Positions 7,091-8,485 of a DNA stretch of 8,485 nt are shown in pieces; within the stretch, counting starts at the first letter, position 1, and each line of letters starts with the position of its first letter. The position numbers were made by a program, and so were the translations under genes. Origin of the DNA: Bacteroidia bacterium (lineage in GTDB: Bacteria > Bacteroidota > Bacteroidia > NS11-12g > UBA9320); assembly GCA_022425465.1 (NCBI GenBank), contig JAKMFK010000077.1, forward strand, positions 1 through 8,485. The letters are read 5' to 3'. The notes beneath the pieces were generated by a model. The model was not told the DNA's origin. It saw only the letters and a list, made by a program, of their open reading frames with translations, and searched no databases.

Positions 7091-7098
7091 TATATTCG
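7091..7098 (+). promoter_or_regulatory. Candidate -7 promoter element for the susC-like gene
   Basis: TATATTCG matches the Bacteroidota -7 element TAnnTTTG at all fixed positions but one and lies 21 bases before the ATG at 7120. The one difference, C for T in the seventh position, is the same as in the candidate element before rel (TAACTTCG). The -33 region holds only a T-run, without a clear TTG. Confidence 0.5.
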
Positions 7099-7119
7099 CG
7101 ACCGTAACTAAAATTTTTT

Positions 7120-8485
7120 ATGTTAAACAGAAGTTTAAATCTAATAATAGCAACCTCTTTATCTCTATTTTCTTTTGGGCAAACTGGAAGTGTATCAGGA
7201 GTTGTATCTGACAGTTTGGGTCAGAGAATCATGGGTGCAGCAATCGTTGTTAAAGGGACCAATTCAGGAAGCATCACCGATGAAAATGGAAATTACAGAA
7301 TTGCGAATGTTGACCTTACAAATGCTACCTTGGTAGCCTCTTATTCGGGTTACAAAACCAAAACAATTAAAGTTAAAGGTCGCAAAACAATTAATATTAT
7401 GCTATCTGATGCATCTCTTGGTCTAGGTCAAGTCATGGTTGTGGGATACGGTACTGCTACAAAAAAAGAATTTACTGGAGCTAGTGCAAATGTAATTGGA
7501 GAAGATCTCCAACGTTTAAATATTCCAAGAATAGACCAAGCACTCCAAGGTCAAGTATCTGGAGTTAATATCAATACCAATTCAGGATCACCAGGAGGTT
7601 CATCGAGTATTCGAATTCGTGGTCTTTCTACATTTGGTGATAACGACCCATTAATTCTTGTAGATGGTGTTGTGTATGATTCTGAAGGTTTAAATGCTCT
7701 TAACCCCAACGATATTGAATCAGTCAATGTATTAAAAGATGCAACCGCAGGAATCTATGGTGTAAGGGCAGCCAATGGTGTTATATTAATAGAAACCAAA
7801 AAAGGAAGAAGAAATGTCAAGCCCAAAATTGAACTGAGTGCATACACAGGTGTTCAACAAGCTACGAAAAAATTAAACGTTTTAAACGCGAGAGAATATG
7901 CAGTTCTAAAGAATGAGATGTTTGCAAATGGTAATAATCCTCTTCCGTTTGCTAACACAAACCTTGGTGAAGGTACCGATTGGCAAGATGCTGTTTTTCA
8001 GGATGCCCAAGTCCAAAACTATAACGTAACAGTCACTGGTGGTACTGAAAAAACAACTTACTCTATTGGTGGAAGTTATTTTTCTCAAGATGGAATTGTT
8101 GGTCTAGATAAGTCAAACTTTACTCGTTTTAATGGTCGTGTAAACTTAAATACGGAAATGAGTGATAGGCTTAGACTTTCAAGTGTATTTTTATACACCA
8201 ATGAAGAACGACAAGCTCTACCAGAAAATGGAATAGGTTCAGTTCTTTACAACACAATTAATGCCTTCCCAACAGATCCTATCAAAGACGGAAATGGAGA
8301 ATTTACTTATTTAGAAGAAGTAAGTGATATCATCAACCCCATTGCCCAAATGCAAAATACCTATAATACTTCTTGGGTAGATAAACTGGTAGGAAAAGAA
8401 GAGATCGCCTTTGACATCACAGATAATCTAACTTTTACTAATAGATTTAATTACAATTACGCCGTAGTTGAAAATAAGGTATTCT
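7120..8485 (+). CDS. SusC/RagA-family TonB-dependent outer-membrane protein (3' partial)
   Basis: This is the N-terminal 455 residues of a TonB-linked outer-membrane transporter of the SusC/RagA family; the frame has no stop before the window end. Such proteins pair with a SusD lipoprotein, whose gene would be expected just downstream, to import glycans, peptides or other large nutrients. ATG7120 is the first start after an in-frame TAA at 7105-7107. It gives a signal peptide of about 20 residues (basic start, hydrophobic LIIATSLSLFSFG, likely cleavage before Gln21). A CarboxypepD_reg-like beta domain covers ~24-98, with GSITDENGNYRI typical of it. The plug follows (~105-229) with the SusC signatures VVGYGTATKKE at 107-117, IRIRG at 164-168, PLILVDG at 177-183 and ANGVILIETKKG at 218-229. 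Beta-barrel strands begin after ~235. No STN signalling domain precedes the plug, so direct anti-sigma signalling is not expected. The substrate is not predictable from this part. Confidence 0.96.
   Translation, partial: MLNRSLNLIIATSLSLFSFGQTGSVSGVVSDSLGQRIMGAAIVVKGTNSGSITDENGNYRIANVDLTNATLVASYSGYKTKTIKVKGRKTINIMLSDASLGLGQVMVVGYGTATKKEFTGASANVIGEDLQRLNIPRIDQALQGQVSGVNINTNSGSPGGSSSIRIRGLSTFGDNDPLILVDGVVYDSEGLNALNPNDIESVNVLKDATAGIYGVRAANGVILIETKKGRRNVKPKIELSAYTGVQQATKKLNVLNAREYAVLKNEMFANGNNPLPFANTNLGEGTDWQDAVFQDAQVQNYNVTVTGGTEKTTYSIGGSYFSQDGIVGLDKSNFTRFNGRVNLNTEMSDRLRLSSVFLYTNEERQALPENGIGSVLYNTINAFPTDPIKDGNGEFTYLEEVSDIINPIAQMQNTYNTSWVDKLVGKEEIAFDITDNLTFTNRFNYNYAVVENKVF

Larger units (their letters stand above)
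6888..7119. other. AT-rich intergenic region between the rel-fabD operon and the susC-like gene
   Basis: These 232 bases contain no plausible gene, tRNA or known RNA. They hold the tail of the dyad over the fabD stop, the second stem-loop, a 12-bp direct repeat and, next to the susC-like gene, an inverted repeat and a candidate promoter. The region is strikingly AT-rich with several T-runs (6984-6990, 7068-7075 and 7114-7119). Confidence 0.8.

Noticed and set aside
6888..7119. Possible small RNA or riboswitch in the intergenic region before the susC-like gene.
   Set aside because: The stems are short and AT-rich, no conserved riboswitch core was recognised, and the likely transcript start lies after most of the region.
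7906..8088. A 60-codon minus-strand open frame inside the susC-like gene.
   Set aside because: The plus-strand SusC frame is continuous through it with good family similarity.

Overview
The window reads as a chromosomal stretch from a member of the Bacteroidota, most likely a Flavobacteriia-type or related marine lineage. The evidence is a T9SS-type (CHU_C) secreted protein at the left edge, a SusC/RagA-type TonB-dependent outer-membrane protein at the right edge, AT-rich DNA, no Shine-Dalgarno motifs before the starts, and TAnnTTcG-like -7 promoter elements. The species cannot be named from the sequence alone.

Layout, left to right, all genes on the + strand. (1) Bases 1-1889 hold the 3' part of a large secreted or surface protein built of tandem Ig/PKD-like beta-sandwich units and ending in a type B gliding-motility/T9SS C-terminal sorting domain. 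Its frame is open to the left edge, so the true start lies outside. (2) A strong palindromic intrinsic terminator at 1914-1947 closes that unit. (3) Bases 2033-6887 hold four genes with spacers of only 3, 0 and 1 bases: a bifunctional (p)ppGpp synthetase/hydrolase (rel), a Fur-family metalloregulator, adenylosuccinate synthetase (purA) and malonyl-CoA:ACP transacylase (fabD). (4) Bases 6888-7119 are a 232-base AT-rich intergenic region holding two dyads at the end of the operon, a 12-bp direct repeat, and an inverted repeat with a T-rich loop just upstream of a likely promoter. (5) From 7120 to the right edge is the 5' part of a SusC/RagA-family gene. It is 455 codons long so far and still open at the window end.

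The central operon joins stringent-response alarmone metabolism, metal-responsive regulation, the AMP branch of purine synthesis and entry into fatty-acid synthesis. (p)ppGpp is known from other bacteria to inhibit PurA, and SpoT-type enzymes are known in E. coli to sense fatty-acid status through acyl carrier protein, FabD's substrate. The linkage therefore makes functional sense, but co-regulation here is inferred from spacing only.

I found no CRISPR array, tRNA, rRNA, transposase or phage gene, and no convincing undescribed system. The less ordinary signals are the regularly paired cysteines in the repeat protein, the structured DNA before the susC-like gene, and the dyad laid across the fabD stop codon.
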